From positions 1 through 43,347 of the forward strand of contig SXON01000073.1 of the NCBI GenBank assembly GCA_005778355.1: a stretch of DNA of 43,347 nt, written 5' to 3'. Source of the stretch: Pseudomonadota bacterium (GTDB lineage Bacteria > Myxococcota_A > UBA796 > SXON01). Made by a program: the position numbers and the translations under genes. This document shows, piece after piece, positions 23,776 through 32,403 of this stretch; position 1 is the stretch's first letter, and every line of letters starts with the position of its first letter. The notes beneath the pieces are model-generated. The model was given only the letters and a program-made list of their open reading frames with translations, was not told where the DNA came from and searched no databases.

Positions 23776-24429
23776 TCAATAGTACAGGTGGACCGCGAGC
23801 TGGGCGTAGGGCTCGAAACCCAGGCTGAAGCCGGAGTAGTCGGAGAACGAGTCGGCCTCCGACGTTCCCGTGCTCGTCCCGGTGGTGACATTGGTCGCGT
23901 TGACGCTCGATACCCAACCCGCCGACACCACCTGCGCGCCGAGATCGGCGGAGACCGCGATTTCCGGGCTAACAAACACCTCGCTGGCGAACCCACCCCC
24001 CCCGGAGAGCAGCACGTGCCGTTCCGTGGCGACGATGACGTCATCATTCTTGCCCGATTCCTCGCCGGCTGGCCACGACGCGAACTCAAGCTCGACGTCG
24101 CGGTAGCTCCCCGACAACTGGGCGACCAGCCACCCGCTCGCCCGCCCACGCTGGCCAAGCCTCCCGCGAAGGCCAAGCGACGGCAGGAGCCACACGTCTC
24201 GCTCGGCTTGGCGCGAATCGTCCGCGCCGGAGTCGTCAGGGTAGTCGAGGGTCCACGTGTCGGCGTCGTACCCGAGAAGCAACCCTGGTTCGAGCACAAG
24301 GCGCTCGGAGGTCCGCACCCGAGCGCTCGCGACGAAGTCCGCGCCGTCGCCGTCGCCCCGGATGCCCACGCCGATGCCCAAGATGGGTCGCGGCTCCTCA
24401 GCTAGCGCCCCTAGAACCAAGGTGATCAT
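23776..24429 (-). CDS. Predicted outer-membrane beta-barrel-like protein
   Basis: 217 residues. The short N-terminal signal MITLVLGALAEEP is followed by alternating strands typical of small barrels (GIGVGIRGDGDGADFVASARV, LVLEPGLLLGYD, GWLVAQLSGSYRDVELEF). The chain ends in LAVHLYY; a terminal aromatic is the usual sorting signal for outer-membrane insertion. A Thr/Ser-rich loop (TNVTTGTSTGTSEADS) lies before the last strands. No specific family recognised. The gene has its own promoter-like sequence, so it need not depend on nadC transcription. Confidence 0.68.
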   Translation of the reverse strand: MITLVLGALAEEPRPILGIGVGIRGDGDGADFVASARVRTSERLVLEPGLLLGYDADTWTLDYPDDSGADDSRQAERDVWLLPSLGLRGRLGQRGRASGWLVAQLSGSYRDVELEFASWPAGEESGKNDDVIVATERHVLLSGGGGFASEVFVSPEIAVSADLGAQVVSAGWVSSVNATNVTTGTSTGTSEADSFSDYSGFSLGFEPYAQLAVHLYY

Positions 24430-24435
24430 GCCGCC

Positions 24436-24463
24436 AACGTACCCGTTAGTCTTGCCACGTCAA
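24436..24463 (-). promoter_or_regulatory. Promoter: TTGACG, 16-base spacer, TACGTT, 6 bases before ATG
   Basis: On the minus strand TTGACG (24463-24458) and TACGTT (24441-24436) are separated by 16 bases, and TACGTT ends 6 bases before the ATG at 24429. This is the only site in the window where both boxes look sigma70-like. Its -10 position again predicts a leaderless mRNA. Confidence 0.5.
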
Positions 24464-24507
24464 GAGCGAAGTCTTAACCCTTAACCTCCGGCTCCTTTCT
24501 CCCTTTC

Positions 24508-25356
24508 TCACGCCCACCACGACTGCAACGGCGACAGCACCACGGCCTGAGCCCCGCAGCCGCGAATCTCCTCCACGAATCCCTCCACGTCCACCCCGGG
24601 AAGTTGGCGAGGCGGTGCTTCGAGGGGAAGCGTGAAGTCGTCCCAGTGACAGGGGAGCACCACGCGCGGCTTCACCCGCTCCACGAGCCGCCGGGTGTAG
24701 TCCTGCCGGTACTGGCGACCCACGGCGCACAGGAGGAGCACGTCGGCCTCGGCGAGCTGTTCGTCGATGAAATCCGCGCTATCGACATGCAAGACTCGCA
24801 AACCGTCGATTTCGATGTGCCAGTGGTACACCGGGCCGTGGCGCAGGTGGAAAACCCGGGGCGGCCAGGGCGGCGGGGCGAGGATGTCGCCCGGCAGGGG
24901 GACGCGGCCGAGCAGTGCCTTTCCGTGTCGCGACAGGTACGCGGTCGCAGATGCCTGGCCGCAGGGCACCGGCGACCGGGGCGTCACCTCGACGAACTGC
25001 GACATGTCGAGCCCGTAGGCGCGCGCGATGTGCCCGGTCGCGTGACTGCCGAGGAGCCGCGCCCCCGTGTGACGGCACACCGCCGGGGCGTCGAGCGCGT
25101 GGTCGTGGTGGCTGTGCCCCACCAGCACCTCGTTGGCCTCGGGCACAAAGCGCTGCACGAGGTCTTCGCGCGGCCCCAGTCGCCCGAAGATCGTCTGCCA
25201 GATGCCCGGTCGCGTGATGTTGGGGTCGAGCACGAAGGTGCGCGAGGGCCCGGCCACCACGAAGCCGGCGGTGCCGAGAAAGGTGAAGCGGACTGTCCCT
25301 TGCGACGGCTGGCGCCAGTAGTCGGGCGGCCCGCGCTCGAGGAGCGACCGGATCAC
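24508..25356 (-). CDS. MBL-fold metallohydrolase (UlaG/NAPE-PLD-like)
   Basis: 282 residues from GTG, overlapping the nadC stop (GTGA). VRFTFLGTAGFVV opens the fold, GHSHHDHALDAP is the HxHxDH metal site, VLHVDSADF supplies the bridging Asp, and LPCHWDDF supplies the last His. The order and the lack of inserted subdomains match the UlaG/RomA/NAPE-PLD-like branch, which acts on phosphodiesters or lactones. The substrate is not readable. Coupling to nadC may reflect an NAD-linked task or only transcriptional convenience. Confidence 0.87.
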   Translation of the reverse strand: MIRSLLERGPPDYWRQPSQGTVRFTFLGTAGFVVAGPSRTFVLDPNITRPGIWQTIFGRLGPREDLVQRFVPEANEVLVGHSHHDHALDAPAVCRHTGARLLGSHATGHIARAYGLDMSQFVEVTPRSPVPCGQASATAYLSRHGKALLGRVPLPGDILAPPPWPPRVFHLRHGPVYHWHIEIDGLRVLHVDSADFIDEQLAEADVLLLCAVGRQYRQDYTRRLVERVKPRVVLPCHWDDFTLPLEAPPRQLPGVDVEGFVEEIRGCGAQAVVLSPLQSWWA

Positions 25357-26168
25357 GAGATCCGCATCGACAGGTCCACCCAGCGCGCCTGGTGGATGAG
25401 CCCGCCCATGCTCGCCCGGTGCACACCGAGGGTGGCGATCGTCGCGAGGCGCTCGCGAGTGAGGCCGCCGCTCACCTCGAGACGCGCGCGCCCCGCGGTG
25501 ATGCGGACCGCCTCGCGGAGCGTGTCGTCGTCCATGTTGTCGAGCAAGACGTCGTCGGCCCCAGCGGCGAGGGCTTCCGCCAGCTCCGCCAGCGTCTCAA
25601 CCTCCACTTCCACGCGCAACAGCGGGTGCGCGTGGGCACGAGCACGTTGCACCGCCGCCGTGATGCCGCCGGCCGCGACGATGTGGTTGTCCTTGATGAG
25701 CACCCCGTCGCTGAGCCCGAAGCGGTGGTTCCGCCCCCCGCCGTGGCGGACGGCGGCCTTTTCAAGCGCGCGATGCAGCGGCGTCGTCTTGCGCGTGTCG
25801 ACGACGCGAAGCCCCGGGACCCCTGCGACCACGCGGCGTACGTGCGTGGCGATACCCGACAGACTCATCAGGAAGTTCAACGCGCACCGTTCGCCTACCA
25901 GAAGGTCGCGACACCGCCCGGTGACGGTCGCGACGGTGTCGTCGTTCGGGCCCCCCGCGAAGGCGCCGTCGGGCGTGGCAACGGTGTAGCCGCAGTCGAG
26001 CTGGCGGAAAACCTCGGCGGCCGCCGCGTGACCGCTCACGACGATGGGCTCCTTGGCGTAGATGCGGGCCTGCCCCTGCGCTTCGGCCGGCACGCAGGCC
26101 TCGGTGGTCACGTCGCCCTGGCCGAGGTCTTCCTCGATGGCCAAGCGCACCAGCTCAGTGAGGTTCAT
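25353..26168 (-). CDS. nadC: Nicotinate-nucleotide pyrophosphorylase (carboxylating)
   Basis: 271 residues, normal length. It converts quinolinate and PRPP to nicotinate mononucleotide, CO2 and pyrophosphate in de novo NAD synthesis. EEDLGQGDVTTE is the N-terminal family mark. ERCALNFLMSLSGIAT, VVDTRKTTPLHRALEKAAVR, HGGGRNHRFGLSDGVLIKDNH and LLDNMDDDTL are the substrate- and PRPP-binding blocks, all intact. nadA and nadB are not in the window. A GATAGC hexamer 8-13 bases upstream is a possible -10 element. uvrC starts 45 bases away on the other strand. Confidence 0.97.
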   Translation of the reverse strand: MNLTELVRLAIEEDLGQGDVTTEACVPAEAQGQARIYAKEPIVVSGHAAAAEVFRQLDCGYTVATPDGAFAGGPNDDTVATVTGRCRDLLVGERCALNFLMSLSGIATHVRRVVAGVPGLRVVDTRKTTPLHRALEKAAVRHGGGRNHRFGLSDGVLIKDNHIVAAGGITAAVQRARAHAHPLLRVEVEVETLAELAEALAAGADDVLLDNMDDDTLREAVRITAGRARLEVSGGLTRERLATIATLGVHRASMGGLIHQARWVDLSMRIS

Positions 26169-26213
26169 GGCCCATCGCTATCGCACCCGCGGGCGCCTCG
26201 ATAGGGCCTCGCC

Positions 26214-28043
26214 GTGGACCTCGCCGAGCAAGCCGCCGCCCTGCCCACCGCCGCCGGGGTGTACCTTTTCCGTGACCGTAACGGCGGCGTGCTCTACGTC
26301 GGCAAGGCCGTCAACCTGCGCGCACGCGTAGCGCAGTACCTCTCTGGTCACGACGAGCGCTTCATGGTTCGCTACCTCGTGGCGGCCTCCCGAAGCGTCG
26401 ACGGCCTGCCGGTACGCAACGAGAAAGAGGCGCTTCTCCTAGAGAACTCGCTCATCAAGCAGCACCAGCCCCGCTACAATGTGAAGCTGCGCGACGACAA
26501 GGAGTTCCTCCGCCTGCGAATCGACCCGAGGCAACGATTCCCGCGCGTCACCACAGTCCGCCGCGTGGCAGACGACGGCGCGCGCTACTTCGGCCCGTAC
26601 CCCTCGGCCACGCAGGCGCGGGGCACCCTCGCCTTCGTGCAGCGCCACTTCAAGCTACGCACTTGCTCCGACGCGGTGATGGACAGTCGCAAGCGGCCGT
26701 GCTTGCTTCACCAGCTACAACGCTGCACGGCGCCCTGCGTGGCGCTCGTGAGCGCCGAGGCCTACGCCGAGCAGGTGGACGACGCCGCGCTCTGCTTGTC
26801 AGGGCGCAATCGCGAGCTCATCCCACGACTCGAAGCGCGGATGCTCGAGCACGCCGAGCACGAACGCTTCGAGGCTGCGGGGCGCCTTCGCGACCTCGTT
26901 TCCACGCTGCGCAAGTCCAGCGAGCGCCAGGCCGTGGCCGACCTCGCCGCCGCCAGCAGCGACGCCTGGGGGCTCCATCGCGAGGCAGACCGGGGGGTCA
27001 TCGCGCTCTTGCCCACCCGGGATGGCAACGTGCAGAGCCCGCGGTCCTTCCCTTTCGAGGGGGAGATCGTCGACGATGCGGCGCTGTTGTCGTCGGTGCT
27101 CAACGCCTGGTACGCCGATCACGAGGTGCCGTCTCAGGTCTTGGTCCCCGTCGACCTCCCCGACGCCGAGGCGCTGGTGGAGATCCTCCGCGAGACCAAT
27201 CGCCGTGTGAAGTTACTGGCGCCCCGACGCGGTGACAAGGCCGCCGGGACCGAGCTCGCCGCCAACGCCGCGCGCGCCCGCTTCGCGACGACACACTCCG
27301 AGGCCGATCGGGTGGGACGCGCCCTCGCCACCGTGGCCGAGGTGTGCGGACTCGACGCGCCCCCCTGGCGAATCGAGTGTTTCGACAACAGCAATCTCCT
27401 GGGTCAGGAGCCGGTCGCCGGTCAGGTCGTCTTCATCGACGGGCGGCCGTCGCGAAAAGACTACCGGCGCTACCACGTCAAGACGGTGGTGGGCGCCGAC
27501 GACTACGCCACGATGAGGGAGATCATCGGCCGTCGCATGCGACGCGCCGCGGAGGACGGGGAGTTTCCCGACCTCCTCGTGGTTGACGGGGGACGTGGCC
27601 AGCTCGGCGCCGCCCTCGACGCGCTGAGAGACCTGGGACTCGACGAGCAACCGATCATCGGCATCGCCAAGCCGCGCACGGAGCACGCGCGCGGCGAGCG
27701 AGACGCCGTCGACAAGATCATCCTTCCGGGGCACCCCGAACCCGTCATCCTGCGTCACGATGACCCGGGCCTGCGCCTCCTCCAGCACCTGCGCGACCAG
27801 GCCCACGAGACCGCCATTGGTTTTCACCGGAAAACACGGTCTAAGGCCAGAATGCACTCTCAACTCGACGACATCCCCGGGATCGGCAAGACTCGGCGCC
27901 TCGCGCTCTTGCGCCACTTTGGCTCGCTCACGGCGCTGAAGTCTGCGGAGGTCGGTCAAATAGCCGAGGTTGAAGGCGTGGGACCGAAGGTTGCTGAACG
28001 CGTATATTCGGCACTACACCCCGCGAAGAGCACAATCCGCTAG
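26214..28043 (+). CDS. uvrC: Excinuclease ABC subunit C
   Basis: 609 residues from GTG at the expected family start. UvrC makes both incisions around a bulky DNA lesion after UvrA/UvrB damage recognition. Features in order: the GIY-YIG nuclease (GVYLFRDRNGGVLYVGKAVNLR, residues ~17-38), a Cys-containing zone (RTCSDAV...RPCLLHQLQRCTAPC), a UVR motif (~205-235), the RNase H-like 5' nuclease with IECFDNSN and DLLVVDGGRGQL, and a C-terminal HhH2 (DIPGIGKTRRLALLRHFG). All look intact. Its TAG stop forms the start of a TAGACT box before the cytochrome gene. Confidence 0.98.
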   Translation: MDLAEQAAALPTAAGVYLFRDRNGGVLYVGKAVNLRARVAQYLSGHDERFMVRYLVAASRSVDGLPVRNEKEALLLENSLIKQHQPRYNVKLRDDKEFLRLRIDPRQRFPRVTTVRRVADDGARYFGPYPSATQARGTLAFVQRHFKLRTCSDAVMDSRKRPCLLHQLQRCTAPCVALVSAEAYAEQVDDAALCLSGRNRELIPRLEARMLEHAEHERFEAAGRLRDLVSTLRKSSERQAVADLAAASSDAWGLHREADRGVIALLPTRDGNVQSPRSFPFEGEIVDDAALLSSVLNAWYADHEVPSQVLVPVDLPDAEALVEILRETNRRVKLLAPRRGDKAAGTELAANAARARFATTHSEADRVGRALATVAEVCGLDAPPWRIECFDNSNLLGQEPVAGQVVFIDGRPSRKDYRRYHVKTVVGADDYATMREIIGRRMRRAAEDGEFPDLLVVDGGRGQLGAALDALRDLGLDEQPIIGIAKPRTEHARGERDAVDKIILPGHPEPVILRHDDPGLRLLQHLRDQAHETAIGFHRKTRSKARMHSQLDDIPGIGKTRRLALLRHFGSLTALKSAEVGQIAEVEGVGPKVAERVYSALHPAKSTIR

Positions 28044-28046
28044 ACT
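28041..28046 (+). promoter_or_regulatory. Candidate -10 element (TAGACT) overlapping the uvrC stop
   Basis: TAGACT begins with the uvrC TAG stop and ends 21 bases before the cytochrome ATG. A GGAG at 28054 gives an ordinary short leader. The same TAGACT hexamer precedes the pilin and cpaB genes. Confidence 0.35.
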
Positions 28047-28067
28047 GCCCGGCGGAGACGAGTCCCC

Positions 28068-28379
28068 ATGATCCTTGCCCTGACCCTGATTGCTTGTGGA
28101 AACGGCGGCGGTACCGACACCTCGGACACCGCGCACGACCACTTCGACGCGTCGACCTTCTTCGGCGACTCCTGCGCCGGCTGTCACAACGCGGACGGCT
28201 CCGGCGGCGTCGACATCGGCGGCACGCCCAGCGCCGACCTCACCACCCGCGTGGCGGCCATGACCGACGACGAGATCGCCGCCGTGCTCACCGACGGCAA
28301 GGGCAACATGCCTGCGCAGTTGTCCACCGACGACGAGGTGGAGCACATGATCGAGTACCTCCGCGAAACCTTCCCGTAG
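28068..28379 (+). CDS. Monohaem c-type cytochrome lipoprotein
   Basis: 103 residues. MILALTLIAC gives a lipobox Cys10, then a Thr/Asp-rich linker. CAGCH binds haem covalently after Ccm-type maturation, and NMPAQLS holds the likely axial Met. DDEVEHMIEYLRETFP is the closing helix of class I cytochrome c. It is a small electron-transfer domain tethered in the periplasm. No oxidase or reductase gene is adjacent, so its partner is unknown. It ends 3 bases from the convergent methionine-rich gene. Confidence 0.9.
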   Translation: MILALTLIACGNGGGTDTSDTAHDHFDASTFFGDSCAGCHNADGSGGVDIGGTPSADLTTRVAAMTDDEIAAVLTDGKGNMPAQLSTDDEVEHMIEYLRETFP

Positions 28380-28382
28380 GCG

Positions 28383-29255
28383 CTAGGCGAGCTTGACGTC
28401 CGCGACCGGCACCCACTCCGGCGCGGATCCGTCGTCCCACGCCACCTCGTATCGGGCGCCATCGAAGCTGCGGACGGTGGCGGACCAGTAGCCGCCGCCC
28501 CGCCACTTGGCCTGGACCCGCTGGCCGAGCGCGAAGGCCTGGCCCGCCATCATGCCACCCATCATGCCGGGCATTTGACCGGGCATCATCCCAGGCATCG
28601 CCTGCATCCCCGGCATCATCCCAGGCATTTGACCCGGCATCATCCCAGGCATCGCCTGCATCCCCGGCATCATTCCCGGCATTTGACCCGGCATCATCCC
28701 AGGCATCGCCTGCATCCCCGGCATCATCCCAGGCATCATCCCCGGCATCATCCCGGGCATCGCCTGCATCCCCGGCATCATTCCGGGCATCGCCTGCATC
28801 CCCGGCATCATCCCGGGCATCGCCTGCATGCCGTAGGGCGTGCCGATCACCTGGAGCGTGGCGATCGCGCAGTAATTACCGCCGTGGTTGTCGAGGCAGC
28901 TGATGCGGACACCCGTCGCGAGCACCGGCTGCGCCAGCGGGATCATCGTGGTGCTGCCGCGGTGACACATGCCCTGGGCCGCGAGCATGAACATCCCGGG
29001 GTTCTGAGCCGGCGCCACCTCGATGTTCACTGTGCGCGGGGCGCTCGTGTCGTAGCCGGGCACGGCCGCGTCGATGCTGACCGCCTCGATCATCGCGGGA
29101 CTCTGGAGCTGGAGCACGAAGACCTGGGGCCACACCGGCGAGGCCGGCGAGCACCAGTAGGTGCCGGGGGCGGTGTCGAACAACTTGTCGATCGAGTAGC
29201 TGGCGCTGTACTCGGCGGGACGACTCACGACGACGACAGGAAGGGGCATGCCCAT
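28383..29255 (-). CDS. Tripartite protein: discoidin-like domain, Met/Pro/Gly repeats, Tudor/Agenet-like domain
   Basis: 290 residues from the ATG at 29255, chosen over the longer frame because GAGGAG precedes it. Residues ~12-138 resemble an F5/8 type C (discoidin) beta-sandwich: SASYSIDKLFD, TYWCSPASPVWPQVFVLQL and VRISCLDNHGGNYCAIA. Residues 143-236 are repeats of MPGMM and MQAMPGMMPG with occasional Gln. Residues ~242-289 (GQRVQAKWRGGGYWSATV, then YEVAWDDGSAPEWVPV) look like a Tudor or Agenet SH3 barrel. There is no signal peptide, so it is probably cytoplasmic. The middle could bind Cu(I)/Ag(I) or act as a flexible, condensate-prone linker; neither is shown by the sequence. I know no characterised protein with this order. 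Confidence 0.75.
   Translation of the reverse strand: MGMPLPVVVVSRPAEYSASYSIDKLFDTAPGTYWCSPASPVWPQVFVLQLQSPAMIEAVSIDAAVPGYDTSAPRTVNIEVAPAQNPGMFMLAAQGMCHRGSTTMIPLAQPVLATGVRISCLDNHGGNYCAIATLQVIGTPYGMQAMPGMMPGMQAMPGMMPGMQAMPGMMPGMMPGMMPGMQAMPGMMPGQMPGMMPGMQAMPGMMPGQMPGMMPGMQAMPGMMPGQMPGMMGGMMAGQAFALGQRVQAKWRGGGYWSATVRSFDGARYEVAWDDGSAPEWVPVADVKLA
28548..28829 (-). repeat. In-frame tandem DNA repeats encoding the Met/Pro/Gly tract
   Basis: Units of 30 bases (10 residues, MQAMPGMMPG) and a larger 54-base unit (18 residues, starting QMPGMMPG) repeat three or more times with near-identical codons. The uniform codons suggest recent expansion by slippage, and length polymorphism between strains is likely. 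Confidence 0.85.
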
Positions 29256-29379
29256 GTAAACGCTCCTCGGTGGGTAACGAATCTGTATCGCGGAACCCCT
29301 CAGCTCATCAGTCCCGCGTCGCCGCACTTGCGCAGCCCCCCGCGCGCGCGACAAGATGCCGACGCCGAGGATTCTATCG

Positions 29380-30783
29380 ATGCGCGTGATGCTGATCCGC
29401 CCCCCTGCGAAGCACACCGTTGAGTCGGAGGTGCCCGAGGCCGTCTCCGCCGAGAACCTCAGCTACCCGCCGCTCGCGCTGATGGCGATCGCCCAAGTCC
29501 TCAAGGACTTCTCCGAGCACGAGGTGACCATCCTCGACGCCCAGCTCGACGACATCGACTACGACGTCATGGAGGCGAAGATCCGCGATTGGAAGCCCGA
29601 AGTCGTGGGCGTCACCGCCTTCACCGTGCAACTCGTCGACGTGCTCAAGACGGTGCAGACCGCGAAGAAGGCAGGCGCGAAGTACGCCGTGGTCGGCGGC
29701 CCACACGTGTCTGACTTCCCGCGCGAGTGCGTCGGCCTCCCGGGCGTCGACGCCGTGGTGAAGGGCGAGGGTCAAAAACCGATGCTCGACCTGTGCGACG
29801 CGTGGGCGCGAGGCGACACCGCCCGGGGCATCGCGGGCACGATGGCCCACCCCGATGATCCCGTCCCCGAGCAGGACGTGTACTTCTCCAACAACCTCGA
29901 TGATTACCCGATCATCGACCGCGCGCTCGTCGACTACAAGCGCTACTACGACGTGATGGGCAAGGGCGGCATCTTCACCACCCTGATTAGCTCGCGCGGT
30001 TGCCCTTACCGCTGCACCTTCTGCAACACGCCGCGCCACCGCTACCGCGTGTCGAGCCCCGGCCGCGTGTGCGACGAGATCAAGGCCTGCCTCGACCTCG
30101 GCATCGAAGAGTTCTACTTCGTCGACGACACCTTCAACATCACCAACCAACGGGTGATCGACCTCTGCGACGAGATCATCCGTCGCGAGCTGAAGCTACG
30201 GTGGACGGTGCGCTTCCGCGTGAAGGGCGTCACCCGCGAGCTGCTCGAGAAGATGAAGCTCGCCGGCTGCCAGCGCATCCAGTTCGGCGTGGAGCAGGGC
30301 ACCGAGGAGGGGCTACTGCGTCTCAAGAAAGACGTGACGGTCCGCGAGATCGAGAGCGCCTTCCGCCTCTGCCGCGAGGTCGGCATCAACACCGTTGCCT
30401 ACTTCATGATCGGCACGCCGGTGGAGCGCACCCGCGACGACGTGCTCGACACCATCGCCTACAGCATCAAGCTCGATCCCGACTTCGTCATGTTCAACGT
30501 GCTCACCCCCTTTCCGGGCACCACCTTGTACGACGAGGGCATGCGCGACGGCGTGCTGAATCTCGACCCCTGGACCGACTTCATGAAGAACCCTCGCGAG
30601 GACTTCAAGGCGCAGGTCTGGGACGAGCACTTCAGCCGCGCCGAGCTGCGCGAGATGCTCGACATCGCCTACAAGAAATTCTACTGGCGCCCGAAGTTCG
30701 TGGCGCGAAACATCACCCAAATTCAGTCTCCGCGAGACTTCATGCGCAAGGCCAGTGCTGGCCTGCGCATGCTCGTGGCTTAA
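29380..30783 (+). CDS. B12-binding-domain radical SAM protein (first of pair)
   Basis: 467 residues from the ATG at 29380, with GAGG 9 bases upstream. Residues ~1-140 are a Rossmann-type cobalamin-binding domain (RVMLIRPPA, PPLALMAIAQVL, VVGVTAFTVQLVDV, YAVVGGPHVSDFP); the classical DxHxxG histidine is not seen, as in many of the class. C208, C212 and C215 in RGCPYRCTFC bind the [4Fe-4S] cluster, and FYFVDDTFN, RIQFGVEQGT and FMIGTPVERT are the radical SAM barrel strands. The fold supports methylation or ring chemistry at unactivated carbons. The reaction is unknown. It is followed 28 bases later by a second enzyme of the same architecture. Confidence 0.9.
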   Translation: MRVMLIRPPAKHTVESEVPEAVSAENLSYPPLALMAIAQVLKDFSEHEVTILDAQLDDIDYDVMEAKIRDWKPEVVGVTAFTVQLVDVLKTVQTAKKAGAKYAVVGGPHVSDFPRECVGLPGVDAVVKGEGQKPMLDLCDAWARGDTARGIAGTMAHPDDPVPEQDVYFSNNLDDYPIIDRALVDYKRYYDVMGKGGIFTTLISSRGCPYRCTFCNTPRHRYRVSSPGRVCDEIKACLDLGIEEFYFVDDTFNITNQRVIDLCDEIIRRELKLRWTVRFRVKGVTRELLEKMKLAGCQRIQFGVEQGTEEGLLRLKKDVTVREIESAFRLCREVGINTVAYFMIGTPVERTRDDVLDTIAYSIKLDPDFVMFNVLTPFPGTTLYDEGMRDGVLNLDPWTDFMKNPREDFKAQVWDEHFSRAELREMLDIAYKKFYWRPKFVARNITQIQSPRDFMRKASAGLRMLVA

Positions 30784-30811
30784 GCCCCCCGGTCGAACGA
30801 GGTCCCCCCGC

Positions 30812-32401
30812 ATGGTCGCAACCCCCGAGAGCGTGTCTCCGAGCCCGAAGCCCGGAGAGAAGCGCTTCACCGTCGTGTTGATGACAATCTACTCGGTGGA
30901 GAACGCCGGCATCCGCTACGTCTCCGCAGCCCTGGCCCGAGAGGGCATCGACACTCACATCGTGTTCTTGCGCGACTGGCGCCACAACATGCTGGAGATG
31001 CCGACCGAGAAAGAGATTCAGATGGCGCTCGGCGTCATCCGCGACACCGGGGCCGACCTGATTGGCCTCGGCTTCATGTCGTCGCTCTTCCCGATGGCCA
31101 AGGAAGTCACCCGTCGCATCAAGGACGCCTTCCCCGGCACCCCGATCGTCTGGGGCGGTATTCACCCCACCTCGTGTCCCGAGGAGTGCATCCAACACGT
31201 GGACTATGTGTGCGTGGGCGAGGGCGAGGAGGCGGCGATCGACCTCGCCACCCGGCTCCGCGACGGCGGCGACGACACGAACATCCCCAACATCTACGCC
31301 AACAAGAACGGGAAGATCCACGTCAACAAGCCGCGTCCCCTGATCAAGGACATGGACTGGCTCCCCTACCCCGACACTCGCGACGAGAACAAGTACTACA
31401 TCGAGGCCGACAAGATGACGATCGAGGAGCCGTGGAAACGCGGCGCCGAGTATCGCATCTACTTCAGCCGCGGCTGCCCCTACAACTGTTCGTACTGCTA
31501 TGTCAGCATCCTCCGCGACGTGTACGACGAGAAGGGCAAGGAGTTCTACCGGGCGCGCTCGGTGGAGCACATCCTTGGCGAGCTCGAGCACATGAAGCAG
31601 ACCTTCCCGAAGGTGGCCCGCATCAAGGTCGACGACGACACGAGCTTCGCCTTCGGCCAGCAGTGGATGGACGAGTTCCTCGAGAAGTACCCGTCGCGCG
31701 TGGGCATCCCCTTCGAGTGCCTGCTCATCCCGCCGATGTTGCGCGAGGACATGCTGGTGAAGCTCAAGGCGGCCGGCCTCATCCGCGTGCAGACGGGCAT
31801 CGAGTCGGGCAGCTCCAAGGAATCCAAGGAGATCCACAACCGGAGCCCCGGAAACCAGGCGATCCTGAAGTTCGGCGAGTTCAACAAGACGTTGAAGATG
31901 GATATCGTCTACGACATCATCATCGACAACCCCTACGCCACCGAGGAGATGAAGCTCGAAACCGCCGAGTTCCTCCTCGAGCTCCCGCGGCCGTACTCGA
32001 TCTACTTCTACTCGCTGAACTACTTCCCCCACACCTCGCTGACCCGGAAGATGCTGGCCGATGGCCTTCTCGACCCGAACGACGTGGAGGGGCGCGCCAC
32101 CAAGTCATGGAGCCAGTTCCGCGTGTCGATGGATTGGCCGCGTTCCGACGAAGACCGGTTCTACCTGGCGATCTACTGTCTCGCCTCGAAGAACTTCGTG
32201 CCCAAGTGGTTCATCCGCAAGCTGATCGACGAGCGCGAGCACTGGAAGAAGCCCGAGAACGTCGACAAGGTGTTCTACCTGGCCTGGGGCAGCAACTACA
32301 TCCGCATGGCCCACGTCGGCCTGCAGTACTGGCGCCGCGGCGAGCTCACCTGGTTCAAGGTGAAGCAGTACGGCAACCTCAAGAAGATGATCAGCCAGTA
32401 A
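30812..32401 (+). CDS. B12-binding-domain radical SAM protein (second of pair)
   Basis: 529 residues; an ACGAGG lies upstream of the ATG. The N-terminal domain includes FTVVLMTIYSVENAGIRYVS, LIGLGFMSSLFPMA and PIVWGGIHPTSCPEE, the cobalamin-binding-type fold. C222, C226 and C229 in RGCPYNCSYC hold the cluster. IKVDDDTSFAFG, RVQTGIESGSS and DIVYDIIIDNPY are barrel strands. A long C-terminal region (from ~400: YSLNYFPHTSL, RSDEDRFYLAIYCLASKNF) exceeds the minimal fold. The enzyme is clearly different from its neighbour, so the two probably act in sequence or on different parts of one product. Confidence 0.9.
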   Translation: MVATPESVSPSPKPGEKRFTVVLMTIYSVENAGIRYVSAALAREGIDTHIVFLRDWRHNMLEMPTEKEIQMALGVIRDTGADLIGLGFMSSLFPMAKEVTRRIKDAFPGTPIVWGGIHPTSCPEECIQHVDYVCVGEGEEAAIDLATRLRDGGDDTNIPNIYANKNGKIHVNKPRPLIKDMDWLPYPDTRDENKYYIEADKMTIEEPWKRGAEYRIYFSRGCPYNCSYCYVSILRDVYDEKGKEFYRARSVEHILGELEHMKQTFPKVARIKVDDDTSFAFGQQWMDEFLEKYPSRVGIPFECLLIPPMLREDMLVKLKAAGLIRVQTGIESGSSKESKEIHNRSPGNQAILKFGEFNKTLKMDIVYDIIIDNPYATEEMKLETAEFLLELPRPYSIYFYSLNYFPHTSLTRKMLADGLLDPNDVEGRATKSWSQFRVSMDWPRSDEDRFYLAIYCLASKNFVPKWFIRKLIDEREHWKKPENVDKVFYLAWGSNYIRMAHVGLQYWRRGELTWFKVKQYGNLKKMISQ

Positions 32402-32403
32402 CC

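Noticed and set aside
28548..28829. CRISPR-like regularly repeated DNA
   Set aside because: The repeats are in frame, without unique spacers, and encode the Met/Pro/Gly tract.
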